Part shown: positions 24,088 to 32,693 of the stretch, piece after piece | Layout: the number at the start of each line of letters is the position of its first letter | How positions within the stretch are numbered: position 1 is the stretch's first letter | Assembly: GCA_944386015.1 (NCBI GenBank) | Contig: CALWZK010000005.1 | Location: forward strand, 1 to 64,000 | Reading direction: 5' to 3' | DNA: 64,000 nucleotides | From: an uncultured Faecalibacterium sp. | Lineage (GTDB): Bacteria; Bacillota; Clostridia; Oscillospirales; Ruminococcaceae | Translations under genes and position numbers: made by a program | Notes under the pieces: generated by a model | What the model saw: the letters and a program-made list of their open reading frames with translations, nothing else | What the model was told of the DNA's origin: nothing | Databases searched by the model: none

Positions 24088-25065
24088 ATGAACGGAAAAC
24101 CCATCCTCTGGATCATCATTCCCTGTTACAATGAGGAAGAAGTCCTGCCCATCACGGCGCCCCAGTTCCTCCAGAAAATCCTGGACCTGTCGGCAGCGGG
24201 GCTGATCAGCACCCGCAGCCGGGTCTGTTTTGTCAACGACGGGTCCAAAGACCGCACCTGGGAGCTGATCTGCCAGTTTGCCAAACAGGACGAGCACTTC
24301 ATCGGCATCAGCCAAAGCCGCAACCGGGGCCACCAGAACGCGGTGCTGGCCGGCCTGATGGAGGCCAAAGACAAGTGCGACGTCACCATCTCCATCGACT
24401 GCGACGGCCAGGACGACATCAACGCCATGGACGAGATGGTCCGCAAATACCTGGAGGGCGCCGAGGTGGTCTACGGCGTCCGCAGCCGCCGGGACACCGA
24501 CACCTTCTTCAAGCGGTTCACCGCCGAGGGGTTCTATCATCTGATGAACCTGCTGGGGGCAGACATCGTCTTCAACCATGCCGACTACCGCCTCATCAGT
24601 TCCCGGGTGCTGGAGAGCTTTGCCGACTACCATGAGGTGAACATCTTCCTGCGGGGGATGGTGCCCCTGGTGGGCTTCCCCAGCGCCACAGTGGCCTATG
24701 AGCGCCATGAGCGTCTGGCCGGCGAGAGCCACTACCCCCTGTCCAAAATGCTGAGCCTGGCCTTTGACGGCATCACCAGCCTGTCCAACAAGCCCATCCG
24801 GCTGATCACCGGGATGGGGATGCTGTTCAGCCTGGTGAGCTTTGTGGGGGTGATCTGGGCGGTGGTGCTGGCCTCCATGGGCAGCACGGTGGCCGGCTGG
24901 GCCAGCACCATCTGCATTGTCTGCCTGGTGGGAGGCATCCAGCTGGTGTGCCTGGGGGTCATCGGCGAATATATCGGCAAAATCTATATGGAAACCAAGG
25001 CCCGGCCCCGCTATATCATCAGTGAGCGGACCTGGGCCCCCTATGAAAGGAAGTATCACGGATGA
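24088..25065 (+). CDS. GtrB/DPM1-like family 2 glycosyltransferase
   Basis: The 325-aa protein has a GT-A domain at residues 1 to about 225: IIIPCYNEEEVLP, VNDGSKDRTWEL, NRGHQNAVLAGL and the metal-binding SIDCDGQDD. Two C-terminal helices (about 240-262 and 272-297) anchor it. Members transfer glucose or another sugar to undecaprenyl phosphate on the inner face of the membrane for glycosylation outside. AAAGGAG precedes the ATG. ATGA overlap with the flavin reductase gene suggests one operon with the Crp/Fnr gene. Confidence 0.9.
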   Translation: MNGKPILWIIIPCYNEEEVLPITAPQFLQKILDLSAAGLISTRSRVCFVNDGSKDRTWELICQFAKQDEHFIGISQSRNRGHQNAVLAGLMEAKDKCDVTISIDCDGQDDINAMDEMVRKYLEGAEVVYGVRSRRDTDTFFKRFTAEGFYHLMNLLGADIVFNHADYRLISSRVLESFADYHEVNIFLRGMVPLVGFPSATVAYERHERLAGESHYPLSKMLSLAFDGITSLSNKPIRLITGMGMLFSLVSFVGVIWAVVLASMGSTVAGWASTICIVCLVGGIQLVCLGVIGEYIGKIYMETKARPRYIISERTWAPYERKYHG

Positions 25066-25646
25066 GCAAACAGAGCTGGCGAGGGTCTGCCCTCCTGAAC
25101 CCGGTGCCCCCGGTGCTGGTTTCCTGCGGGAGCCTGGAAAAGCCCAACCTCATCACCATCGGCTGGGCTGGCACCATCTGCACCAAGCCCGCCATGGTGT
25201 CCATCAGCGTCCGGCCCGAGCGCTACAGCTACGGCCTCATCAAGGAGAGCGGGCAGTTTGCCATCAACCTGCCCACCGAGGCCCTGGTGCGGGCGGTGGA
25301 CTGGTGCGGCGTCAAGAGCGGCCGGGATGTGGGCAAGTTTGCCGCCCTGGGGCTTCATGCTGCCGCCGGGGCTGCCCTGCCCGGCTGCCCCATCCTGGAG
25401 GAAAGCCCGGTAAACCTGGAGTGCAAAGTTACCCAGACCATCCCCCTGGGCAGCCATGAGCTGTTCCTGGCCGAGGTGGTGGGCTGCTGCGTGGACGAGA
25501 GCCTGCTGGACAGCGAGGGCAAGCTCCGGCTGGACAAGGCGGGGCTGATCGCCTACAGCCACGGGGAATACCGGGCTCTGGGCCGGCGGCTGGGCACCTT
25601 TGGCTACTCGGTGCGGAAAAAAGCCGCCCCCAAAAAGAAAAGATAA
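25062..25646 (+). CDS. Flavin reductase-like (FMN-binding split barrel) protein
   Basis: The 194-aa protein shows the flavin reductase-like pattern: LNPVPPVLVSCG, PNLITIGWAGTICTKPAMV, SISVRPERYSYGLI, GQFAINLPTE, and HELFLAEVVG. These proteins bind FMN and act as NAD(P)H:flavin oxidoreductases or electron carriers. A Lys-rich tail ends the protein. It overlaps the glycosyltransferase by four bases and is followed by a strong terminator, so it is the last gene of this operon. Confidence 0.87.
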   Translation: MSKQSWRGSALLNPVPPVLVSCGSLEKPNLITIGWAGTICTKPAMVSISVRPERYSYGLIKESGQFAINLPTEALVRAVDWCGVKSGRDVGKFAALGLHAAAGAALPGCPILEESPVNLECKVTQTIPLGSHELFLAEVVGCCVDESLLDSEGKLRLDKAGLIAYSHGEYRALGRRLGTFGYSVRKKAAPKKKR

Positions 25647-25654
25647 AAAGCCAA

Positions 25655-25686
25655 AAGCCGGCAGTCCCAGGACTGCCGGCTTTTTC
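25655..25686 (+). terminator. Rho-independent terminator
   Basis: AAGCCGGCAGTCC and GGACTGCCGGC form a 11-13 bp stem followed by TTTTTCC; it may also serve the convergent exporter genes. Confidence 0.9.
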
Positions 25687-25710
25687 CGTGGGCCAATCGT
25701 AAAAATATTT

Positions 25711-26181
25711 TTAGTTTTTTCCGGTGGACGGAGGCCCCGCCTTTTTGGGCCGGGGGAAGGGCAGGCCCAGCACCACCGAGATGCCGATGGCCAGGGCCGC
25801 CGCGATCTTGACGGTGTCGGCGGCGCTGGCAGCCATCTGCAGGTTGTCGTTCTGGATGAAATAGTAGGCGGTGTAGTAGATGCCGGCGCCCGGCACCAGC
25901 GGGAAGATGCCGGTCAGCAGGAACACCGTCACCGGGGCCTTGAGGGTGATGGCGAAAATCCGGGCCAGCAAAGTCAGCGGGATGGCCGCCAGCAGGTTGG
26001 CGGTGACGGCGCCGATGCCCAGCATCACCGCCAGCTCATAGGTCACCCAGCCCACGGCGCCGGTGGCGGCGCAGGCCAGGTAGCACTTGCGGGGGATCCC
26101 GAACAGAATGCCGAAGGAGAGGGTTCCGATGCCGCCCAGCAGCAGCTGCCGCAGCAGATCCAGCATTTGTGTTCCTGTCAT
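25711..26181 (-). CDS. Threonine/serine exporter subunit, ThrE domain 2 (YjjB-like)
   Basis: The 156-aa protein has about four or five helices: LLGGIGTLSFGILFGIP at the start, then AVTANLLAAIPLTLLARI, and IFPLVPGAGIYYTAYY, the family hallmark P-x-V-P-G-x-G. With the gene upstream it forms a split ThrE exporter. ATGA overlap with that gene implies coupled translation and a 1:1 complex. Confidence 0.85.
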   Translation of the reverse strand: MTGTQMLDLLRQLLLGGIGTLSFGILFGIPRKCYLACAATGAVGWVTYELAVMLGIGAVTANLLAAIPLTLLARIFAITLKAPVTVFLLTGIFPLVPGAGIYYTAYYFIQNDNLQMAASAADTVKIAAALAIGISVVLGLPFPRPKKAGPPSTGKN

Positions 26182-26969
26182 GCCACCGTCACCCCCGTCA
26201 GCAGCGTATAGGCCCGCAGCACCAGGCCGGTGCCGCAGGCCAGGCAGGCCGCCACCAGCACGGCGTCAATCAGCCGGATGGTACCCGAGAGATAATCCCC
26301 TTTCACAAAGTCCCGGATGGACATGGTGAAGGCGACGCCGGGGGTCAGGATCATCAGCGCGCCGATGACGGCGTGGCTGACGTTGGCGCCCAGCACCCCG
26401 CATACCAGAATGCAGACCAGGGTGATGAGGGCCGCCCCGGTCAGCTTCTGGAACAGGGCCGGCAGCCGGCTGCACAGCCACAGGTAGAGATTCACGACGG
26501 CGCCGGCCACCGCCGCGGCCAGCGCTTCCAGCACGCTGCCGCCGAACATCATGGCAAAGGCCGCCGCCCCCCCGGCGCCGCTGAGGATCTGGACTGCCAG
26601 CCCCGGGAAGGGGATCCGCCGGGCGGCCACCAGCTGCTGCTCCGCCTCCTCCAGGTTTACCCGGCCTGCGGCCAGCTGGCGGGACAGCTCGTTCACCGCC
26701 GCCACCCGGCCCAGATGGATGGTGCGGTCGGGCACGTTCCGCACCTCGCTGATTTCGGCGGTGCCGGCGCTGGCAAACAGGCCGTTGGTCAGCACATAGA
26801 CGTGGAACTCCCGCAGGTGGAGGCTGTTGGCCATGATCTGCATGGTCTGCTCCGCCCGGAACACCTCCGCCCCGTTTTCCAGCAGGGTCTGCCCCGCCGC
26901 CATGATGAAATCCATAATCCGCCGGCGTTCCTCGCCGTCGGGGTAAATCCGGTTTCTTTCCTCTGCCAT
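26178..26969 (-). CDS. Threonine/serine exporter subunit, ThrE domain 1 (YjjP-like)
   Basis: The 263-aa protein has a soluble N-terminus (FIMAAGQTLLENGAEVFRAE, then VYVLTNGLFASA) and about five C-terminal helices ending in RLIDAVLVAACLACGTGLVLRA-type segments; G-A-N-V-S-H is visible near residue 190. This is the N-terminal half of ThrE-type exporters, encoded separately here. AGGAGGAG precedes the ATG at 26969; the in-frame start at 27023 is rejected. Confidence 0.87.
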   Translation of the reverse strand: MAEERNRIYPDGEERRRIMDFIMAAGQTLLENGAEVFRAEQTMQIMANSLHLREFHVYVLTNGLFASAGTAEISEVRNVPDRTIHLGRVAAVNELSRQLAAGRVNLEEAEQQLVAARRIPFPGLAVQILSGAGGAAAFAMMFGGSVLEALAAAVAGAVVNLYLWLCSRLPALFQKLTGAALITLVCILVCGVLGANVSHAVIGALMILTPGVAFTMSIRDFVKGDYLSGTIRLIDAVLVAACLACGTGLVLRAYTLLTGVTVA

Positions 26970-27065
26970 AGGCTCCTCCTGTTCAGGGGGCACAGGCCCC
27001 GCAATCACCCTATACTTTACCACGAAGGCCGCCGGTTCACAAGCGCAAAAAGTTCACTTTGCCTG

Positions 27066-27094
27066 TTGACAAAATCCCACCGGACGGATACAAT
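27066..27094 (+). promoter_or_regulatory. Promoter of the T-box / metQNI operon
   Basis: Perfect -35 TTGACA (27066-27071), 17-bp spacer, and TACAAT (27089-27094), immediately upstream of the T-box leader. Confidence 0.8.
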
Positions 27095-27109
27095 AAGAAC
27101 GATATCATC

Positions 27110-27408
27110 AAATTGGCTGTGAAGAGAAGAGTAAGCTCTCGCATTGACCCCTTCCAGAGAGCCTGGACGGTGGAAGCAGGCGGGGAACAGGGAGCTGAAA
27201 ATGGTCTCGGAGCTGCGCGGGCGAGGAGCAAGAGCACCAAGTCCGCGACGGGTGCGCCCGTTACAGCGTCCGGCTGTACGCAGAATCCGTTCTGCCGCAG
27301 CATCGAGGCCGCGCCCCGCAAGGGACCGGTAAAACAAGGTGGTACCACGGAAGCATTCTGCTCCCGTCCTTGCAGGTTTGGAAGGCCTGTGGGGACGGGA
27401 GTTTTTAT
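27110..27408 (+). ncRNA. T-box riboswitch leader, methionine specifier (AUG)
   Basis: The leader has the stem I landmarks AGAGAGCCTGGACGGTGG (about 27157-27174) and a specifier loop GAAAATGGT whose codon AUG is at 27201-27203. The T-box proper AAGGTGGTACCACGG is at 27336-27350. The terminator CTCCCGTCC / GGACGGGAG with TTTTT lies at 27361-27406. Uncharged tRNA-Met would pair with the AUG and the T-box and favour read-through into metQNI. The specifier agrees with the downstream methionine transporter. Confidence 0.92.
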
Positions 27409-27469
27409 TTTCCGTAACTGTGAAAGAATCAACACACAAAGCAAATACGAACAAAAGAGGGTAACCATT

Positions 27470-28339
27470 ATGACTAAGATTTCGCGCCGCAATTTCCTGA
27501 AAGTCACCGGTGCTGCCGCCGCAGCCGCCGCTCTGGCCGCCTGCTCCACCGGCACCGGCAGCTCCGCCCAGCTCCATGTAGCTGTGCCCAACGACACCAC
27601 CAATGAGGCCCGCGCCCTCCAGCTGCTGGAGAAGAACGGCTTCTTCACCCTGAAAGAGGGCGCCGGCATCACCGCCACCAAGAACGACATCGCCGAGAAC
27701 CCCCACAACATCGTGATCGATGAGGTGGAGGCCGCCCAGATCCCCAACGTCCTGCAGGACGAGGATTACGCCGTCATCAACTCCAACTACGCCATCCCCG
27801 CCGGCCTGGACCCCATGACCGACGCCCTGGCCATGGAGGACGGTTCTTCTGCCTACGTCAACGTGCTGGTCTGCAAGGAGGGCAACGAGGACAAGCCCCT
27901 GATCAAGGCCCTGGCCGCTGCCCTGCAGAGCCAGCAGGTCAAGGACTTCATGGTGGAGCAGTACGGCGGCGCCGTGGTGTCTGTTGTGGAGAACCCCACC
28001 GACGGCTACGACCCCTCCATTGACTACGACGCCCTGAACGGCCAGACCGTCAGCTGCGCCGCCACCCCCGCACCCCACTGCGAAGTGCTGGAAGTCTGCG
28101 TCCCCATTCTGGAGGCCAAGGGCATCACCCTGGACATCCAGGAGTACGACGACTACATCATCCCCAACAACGTGGTGGAGGACGGCACCGTCGACACCAA
28201 CTACTTCCAGCATCAGCCCTACCTGGACGACTTCAATGAGCAGAACGGCACCCATCTGGTGACGGTGGCCGGCATCCACGTGGAGCCCATGGGCATCTAC
28301 GGCGGCAAGCAGACCAGCCTTGATGCCATCCAGGCCTGA
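27470..28339 (+). CDS. metQ: MetQ-type methionine-binding lipoprotein, circularly permuted
   Basis: The 289-aa protein begins with a Tat-like leader (SRRNFLK, residues 5-11) and lipobox LAAC (Cys25). The MetQ/NlpA motifs occur in swapped order. First come those normally C-terminal: VAVPNDTTNEARAL (37-50), DIAENPHN (73-80), AVINSNYA (101-108), SSAYVNVLV (126-134). Then a linker at about 172-192, followed by those normally N-terminal: ATPAPHCEVLE (198-208), DDYIIPNN (227-234), NYFQHQPYLDDF (244-255), EPMGIYGGKQTSLDAI (272-287). Canonical MetQ has the FQHKPYLD block before the VPNDPTN block. Reading frame and leader are intact, so this is not a fragment. It heads the metQNI operon under the Met T-box. 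Confidence 0.93.
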   Translation: MTKISRRNFLKVTGAAAAAAALAACSTGTGSSAQLHVAVPNDTTNEARALQLLEKNGFFTLKEGAGITATKNDIAENPHNIVIDEVEAAQIPNVLQDEDYAVINSNYAIPAGLDPMTDALAMEDGSSAYVNVLVCKEGNEDKPLIKALAAALQSQQVKDFMVEQYGGAVVSVVENPTDGYDPSIDYDALNGQTVSCAATPAPHCEVLEVCVPILEAKGITLDIQEYDDYIIPNNVVEDGTVDTNYFQHQPYLDDFNEQNGTHLVTVAGIHVEPMGIYGGKQTSLDAIQA

Positions 28340-28362
28340 TTCGCGCAAAAGGAGCATCCACT

Positions 28363-29376
28363 GTGATTGAGATCAAACATGTGTCCAAAACCTTCCAGAT
28401 GAAGGACGGCGCCGTCGAGGCCCTGCAGGACATCAACTTAACCATTCCCGACGGGATGATCTATGGCATCATCGGCATGTCGGGCGCCGGCAAGAGCACC
28501 CTGGTGCGGTGCATCAACCTGCTGGAGCGCCCCACCTCCGGCTCGGTGGTGATTGACGGCACGGCCATGGAGACCCTCACCCCCGCCCAGCTGCGGGACC
28601 GCCGCCGGGAGATCACCATGATCTTCCAGCAGTTCAACCTGCTGATGCAGCGCAACTGCCTGAAGAACGTCTGCTTCCCCATGGAGCTGGCCGGCGTCAA
28701 GAAAGCCGACGCCGAAAAGCGGGCCCGGGAACTGCTGCAGACGGTGGGCCTGCCCGACAAGGCGCTGGCCTACCCGGCCCAGCTGTCGGGCGGCCAGCGC
28801 CAGCGTGTGGCCATCGCCCGCGCCCTGGCCACCAATCCCAAGGTTCTGCTGTGCGACGAGGCCACCAGCGCCCTGGACCCCGACACCACCCGCTCCATCC
28901 TCTCCCTGATCCGGGAGATCAACCAGAAACTGGGGATCACGGTGGTGGTCATCACCCACCAGATGAGCGTGGTGGAGGCCATCTGCGACCGGGTGGCCAT
29001 CCTGGACGGGGGCCGCGTGGTGGAGGAAGGCTCGGTGCAGGAGATTTTTGCCCGGCCCAAGACTGCGGCAGCCCGCCGTCTGGTGGCCCCCGGCGGCGGC
29101 ATGAGCTCCCGGGAAATGGCCTCCTTTGCGCCGGATGACCACGTCATCCGCCTGACCTTCAATGGTTCTTCTACCTCCAAGCCCCTGGTGGCCAGCCTGG
29201 CCGCCGAGACCGGCATCCTGGTGAGCATCCTCAGCGCCGACACCCGTGATCTCAACAACCAGTGCTTCGGCAGCATGATGCTGCGGCTGCCCCGGGATGT
29301 GGACCAGGCCCGCAAGGCTGTGGCCTACATCAAGGCGGCGCCCGGCGTAACCGTAGAGGAGGTGACCGGCCTGTGA
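28363..29376 (+). CDS. metN: Methionine ABC transporter ATP-binding protein MetN
   Basis: The 337-aa protein has an ABC domain (Walker A GMSGAGKST near residue 39, signature LSGGQRQR near 142, Walker B LLCDEATSALD near 165, H-loop THQMSVV) and a C-terminal NIL domain from about residue 255 (VIRLTFNGSS ... LVSILSADTRDLNNQ), the methionine-sensing domain that causes trans-inhibition of MetNI. GTG start at 28363 with AAAGGAG. It follows metQ by 23 bp and overlaps metI by a GTGA. Confidence 0.95.
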   Translation: MIEIKHVSKTFQMKDGAVEALQDINLTIPDGMIYGIIGMSGAGKSTLVRCINLLERPTSGSVVIDGTAMETLTPAQLRDRRREITMIFQQFNLLMQRNCLKNVCFPMELAGVKKADAEKRARELLQTVGLPDKALAYPAQLSGGQRQRVAIARALATNPKVLLCDEATSALDPDTTRSILSLIREINQKLGITVVVITHQMSVVEAICDRVAILDGGRVVEEGSVQEIFARPKTAAARRLVAPGGGMSSREMASFAPDDHVIRLTFNGSSTSKPLVASLAAETGILVSILSADTRDLNNQCFGSMMLRLPRDVDQARKAVAYIKAAPGVTVEEVTGL

Positions 29377-30029
29377 CCGCGATTGATTTTGCCTTTGCAG
29401 TGTGGGAGACTTTCTACATCACCATCCTCTCCACTGCCTTTGCCCTGGTGCTGGGCCTGCCCCTGGGTGTGCTGCTGGTGGCCGGCGACAAGGACGGGGT
29501 TCTGCCCCTGCCCGGCTGGCTGATGCACGCGCTGAACATTGTCATCAACATCCTGCGCAGCGTCCCCTTCCTGATTTTGATGATCTGCGTGTTCCCCCTG
29601 TCCCGCCTGATTGTGGGCACCACTGTGGGCACCAACGCCACCATCGTTCCGCTGGTGGTGGCCTCCTTCCCCTTTGTGGCCCGTCTGGTGGAGACCAGCC
29701 TCCGGGAGCTGGACGCCGGCGTCATTGAGGCCGCCCAGAGCATGGGCGCCACCCCCTTCCAGATCATCACCAAGGTGATGATCCCCGAGAGCCTGCCCAG
29801 CCTGATTTCCAGCATGACCACCGCCCTCACCACCATCCTGGGCTATTCGGCCATGTCCGGCGCCATCGGCGGCGGCGGCCTGGGCAAGATTGCCATCTCC
29901 TACGGCTACTACCGCTATCAGGCCGACATCATGCTGATCGCTGTCGTCCTGCTGATCATTCTGGTCCAGCTGTTCCAGACGGTGGGCACAGCCCTGTGCA
30001 ACCACAGCGACAAGCGCCTGCGCAAATAA
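29373..30029 (+). CDS. metI: Methionine ABC transporter permease MetI
   Basis: The 218-aa permease has five helices and MetI landmarks: LRSVPFLILMICVFP, PLVVASFPFVARLVETSLRE, the coupling-helix region VIEAAQSMGATPFQIITKVM, and GAIGGGGLGKIAISYGYYRY. The start is a GTG at 29373 with GAGGAGG, overlapping the metN stop as GTGA. The upstream in-frame reading from 29262 lies inside metN and is rejected. Confidence 0.95.
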   Translation: MTAIDFAFAVWETFYITILSTAFALVLGLPLGVLLVAGDKDGVLPLPGWLMHALNIVINILRSVPFLILMICVFPLSRLIVGTTVGTNATIVPLVVASFPFVARLVETSLRELDAGVIEAAQSMGATPFQIITKVMIPESLPSLISSMTTALTTILGYSAMSGAIGGGGLGKIAISYGYYRYQADIMLIAVVLLIILVQLFQTVGTALCNHSDKRLRK

Positions 30030-30061
30030 ATACAATCCATCTGTGAAAGGAGTTTTCTGCC

Positions 30062-31336
30062 ATGAACCGCGATACCATCTGCGTCCAGGGCGGCTACACG
30101 CCGGGCAACGGCGAGCCCCGCCAGATTCCCATCATCCAGTCCACCACCTTTAAATACAACACCAGCGAGGATATGGGCAAGCTGTTCGACCTCGAGGCGG
30201 ACGGCTACTTCTACTCCCGTCTCCAGAACCCCACCTGCGACGCCGTCGCACGGAAGATTGCGGCTCTGGAAGGGGGCACTGCAGCCATGCTGACCTCCAG
30301 CGGCCAGGCAGCCAACTTCTTCGCCCTGTTCAACATCTGCCAGTGCGGCGACCACATCGTCTCCTCCTCCACCATCTACGGCGGCACCTTCAACCTGATC
30401 TCGGTCACCATGGCCAAGATGGGTGTGGAAGTCACCTTTGTGGAGTCCACCTGCTCGGAGGAAGAGCTGAACGCCGCCTTCCGGCCCAACACCAAGGCTG
30501 TCTTCGGCGAGACCATCGCCAACCCCGCCCTGACCGTGCTGGACATTGAGAAGTTCGCCAAGGCTGCCCACGCCCACGGCGTGCCCCTGATTATGGACAA
30601 CACCTTCCCCACTCCCGTCAACTGCCAGCCCATCAAGTGGGGCGCCGACATTGTCACCCACTCCACCACCAAGTACATGGACGGCCACGGCGCCTGCATC
30701 GGCGGCGCCATCGTGGACAGCGGCAACTTTGACTGGATGGCCCACGCCGACAAGTTCCCCGGCCTGTGCACCCCCGACGAGAGCTACCACGGCATTACCT
30801 ATGCCGAGCGGTTCGGCAAGGAGGGCGCCTTCATCACCAAGGCTACCGCCCAGCTGATGCGGGACTTTGGCTGCTGCCAGTCCCCCCAGTCCGCCTTCAT
30901 TCTGAACCTGGGCCTGGAGAGCCTCCACGTGCGGATGGCCCGTCACTGCGCCAACGCCCTGGCTGTGGCCCAGTTCCTGGAGAAGCACCCCAAGGTGGCC
31001 TATGTGGATTACTGCGGCCTGGAGTCCAGCCCCTACCACGCACTGGCCCAGAAGTATATGCCGAACGGCAGCTGCGGCGTGGTGTCCTTTGGCCTGGCCG
31101 GCGGCCGGGAAGCTGCCAGCACCTTCATGAAGTCCCTGCGGCTGGCCGCCATTGAGACCCACGTGGCCGACGCCCGGACCTGCTGCCTGAACCCTGCTTC
31201 CAGCACCCACCGTCAGATGAACGACGAGCAGCTGAAGGCGGCTGGCGTCCCCGCCGAGCTGGTCCGTATGAGCTGCGGCCTGGAGGCCAGCGAGGATCTG
31301 ATCGCCGACATCGCCCAGGCACTGGACAAGGTCTGA
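30062..31336 (+). CDS. metY: O-acetylhomoserine sulfhydrylase
   Basis: The 424-aa protein is a Cys/Met-metabolism PLP enzyme: [51 protein letters not shown], and the PLP-lysine motif [13 protein letters not shown] (Lys204). The length and the sequence around [18 protein letters not shown] match MetY, which makes homocysteine from O-acetylhomoserine and sulfide. AAAGGAG precedes the ATG. It follows metI by 32 bp and precedes metA, so it may share the T-box transcript. Confidence 0.92.
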   Translation: MNRDTICVQGGYTPGNGEPRQIPIIQSTTFKYNTSEDMGKLFDLEADGYFYSRLQNPTCDAVARKIAALEGGTAAMLTSSGQAANFFALFNICQCGDHIVSSSTIYGGTFNLISVTMAKMGVEVTFVESTCSEEELNAAFRPNTKAVFGETIANPALTVLDIEKFAKAAHAHGVPLIMDNTFPTPVNCQPIKWGADIVTHSTTKYMDGHGACIGGAIVDSGNFDWMAHADKFPGLCTPDESYHGITYAERFGKEGAFITKATAQLMRDFGCCQSPQSAFILNLGLESLHVRMARHCANALAVAQFLEKHPKVAYVDYCGLESSPYHALAQKYMPNGSCGVVSFGLAGGREAASTFMKSLRLAAIETHVADARTCCLNPASSTHRQMNDEQLKAAGVPAELVRMSCGLEASEDLIADIAQALDKV

Positions 31337-31373
31337 TGTTCCACACCGCATTGCAACCAAGGAGGCCCCACCC

Positions 31374-32297
31374 ATGCCGCTGATTATCCCCAAGACGCTG
31401 CCAGCCTACGACGCGCTGTACGCTGAAAATATCTTTGTCATGCACCGGGAGCGGGCCCTCTCCCAGCACATCCGGCCTCTGGAAATCGCCATCCTCAACC
31501 TGATGCCCACCAAGATCGCCACCGAGACCCAGATTGCCCGGCTGCTGGCCAACAGCCCCCTGCAGGTCCACATGACCCTGCTCCAGACCGCCAGCCACGC
31601 CGCCACCCACGTCTCGGCGGCCCATCTGGAGGCCTTCTACAAGACCTTTGACGAGGTGCGGAACCGCCGCTTTGATGGCATGATCATCACCGGCGCGCCG
31701 GTGGAGACCATTCCCTTTGAAGAGGTGGACTACTGGCCCGAGCTGTGCGAGATCATGGAGTACACCAAGACCAACGTCTACTCCACCCTCCACGTCTGCT
31801 GGGGCGCCCAGGCCGGCCTCTATTACCACTACGGGGTCCACAAGGAGCTGCTGCCCCAGAAGATGTTCGGCATCTTCCCCCACCGGGTGCTGCGGCCTGC
31901 CAACCCCCTGGTCCGGGGCTTTGATGAGGTGTTCTATGCCCCCCACAGCCGCCACACCGGCATTTCGGTGGAGGACGTGAACAACTGCCCCGCCCTCCGG
32001 GTGCTGGCCGCCAGCGACGAGGCCGGGCCCTTCCTGCTGAGCACCGAGAACGGCCGCCAGATCTTTGTCACCGGCCACCCCGAGTATGACCAGCTGACCC
32101 TGGACGCCGAGTACCGACGGGACGTGGCCAAGGGGCTGCCCATTTCGGTGCCCAAGAACTACTACCCCGACGACGACCCCTCCAAGCCCCCCATCTTCCG
32201 GTGGCGGGCCCACGCGCATCTGCTCTATTCCAACTGGCTGAATTATTACGTCTATCAAAACACCCCCTACGATCTGGACAATCTGGACAGTGTCTGA
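31374..32297 (+). CDS. metA: Homoserine O-acetyltransferase (MetA family)
   Basis: The 307-aa protein matches MetA end to end ([54 protein letters not shown]). The catalytic Cys142, His235 and Glu237 are present. The specificity position in ITGAPVET is Glu111; Gly there marks succinyl-CoA enzymes and Glu marks acetyl-CoA enzymes. So despite the family name it should make O-acetylhomoserine, which is what the adjacent MetY uses. AAGGAGG precedes the ATG. Confidence 0.93.
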   Translation: MPLIIPKTLPAYDALYAENIFVMHRERALSQHIRPLEIAILNLMPTKIATETQIARLLANSPLQVHMTLLQTASHAATHVSAAHLEAFYKTFDEVRNRRFDGMIITGAPVETIPFEEVDYWPELCEIMEYTKTNVYSTLHVCWGAQAGLYYHYGVHKELLPQKMFGIFPHRVLRPANPLVRGFDEVFYAPHSRHTGISVEDVNNCPALRVLAASDEAGPFLLSTENGRQIFVTGHPEYDQLTLDAEYRRDVAKGLPISVPKNYYPDDDPSKPPIFRWRAHAHLLYSNWLNYYVYQNTPYDLDNLDSV

Positions 32298-32310
32298 TAT
32301 GCTTAGATAC

Positions 32311-32335
32311 AGGGCCCGGTCTTATGGCCGGGCCC
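32311..32335 (+). terminator. Terminator after metA, first hairpin
   Basis: AGGGCCCGG and CCGGGCCCT form a 9-bp stem around TCTTATGG. A second hairpin GCGTGTCG/CGACACGC with TTT follows at 32339-32362. Confidence 0.7.
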
Positions 32336-32660
32336 TGAGCGTGTCGAAAAACGACACGCTTTAGGGGGAACCCATTGCAAAATGGGGGGCCGCAGTCCTC
32401 TTGCGCTTAGCCAATTTTCCCTGCGGGCCGCACAGCGCCCTTGTGAAAATTGGAGCGCTGCGCCAAACACAGCTCCCTGTTTCGTCCGCAGGACGCAGTC
32501 GCTGTGTTTGCCCCCTGGGGACAAAATTTGCCGCAGAACCGCACACTCGGCTTTACAGCCTCGCACACTCTCTGCGACAAATTTCCCTGTAGGTGTCTCG
32601 GCCGTACGCACATGTCGTCCGGCTGAGACTTTTTTGACAGCCTGAGGGCCCGGTCTTATG
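32311..32660 (+). repeat. Insertion-like intergenic element flanked by a 16-bp direct duplication
   Basis: The 16-mer AGGGCCCGGTCTTATG occurs at 32311-32326 and again at 32645-32660. Between them lie about 318 bp without a credible gene. They contain module 2 copy D (32397-32497, CTCTTGCGCTTAGCC, hairpin CCAATTTTC/GAAAATTGG, CTGTTTCGTCC-GCA-GGACGC), opposite in orientation to the metA strand, then low-complexity sequence. The duplicated 16-mer is the 5' part of the metA terminator hairpin, as if an element had landed in it. Confidence 0.65.
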
Positions 32661-32693
32661 CCTAGGCCCTGTTCCCATCACAAGGAGGTTTGT

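Noticed and set aside
27059..27469. In-frame extension of metQ upstream to 27059
   Set aside because: This would translate the promoter and the T-box RNA. The ATG at 27470 has a ribosome site and opens a proper lipoprotein leader.
27470..28339. metQ as two fused or truncated gene fragments
   Set aside because: Both lobes are complete in motif content, the frame is continuous, one leader is present, and the same arrangement appears independently in the protein at 34610.
32303..32645. Short open frames between metA and the DmpA gene
   Set aside because: They fall in the repeat element, lack ribosome sites and are not conserved between its copies.
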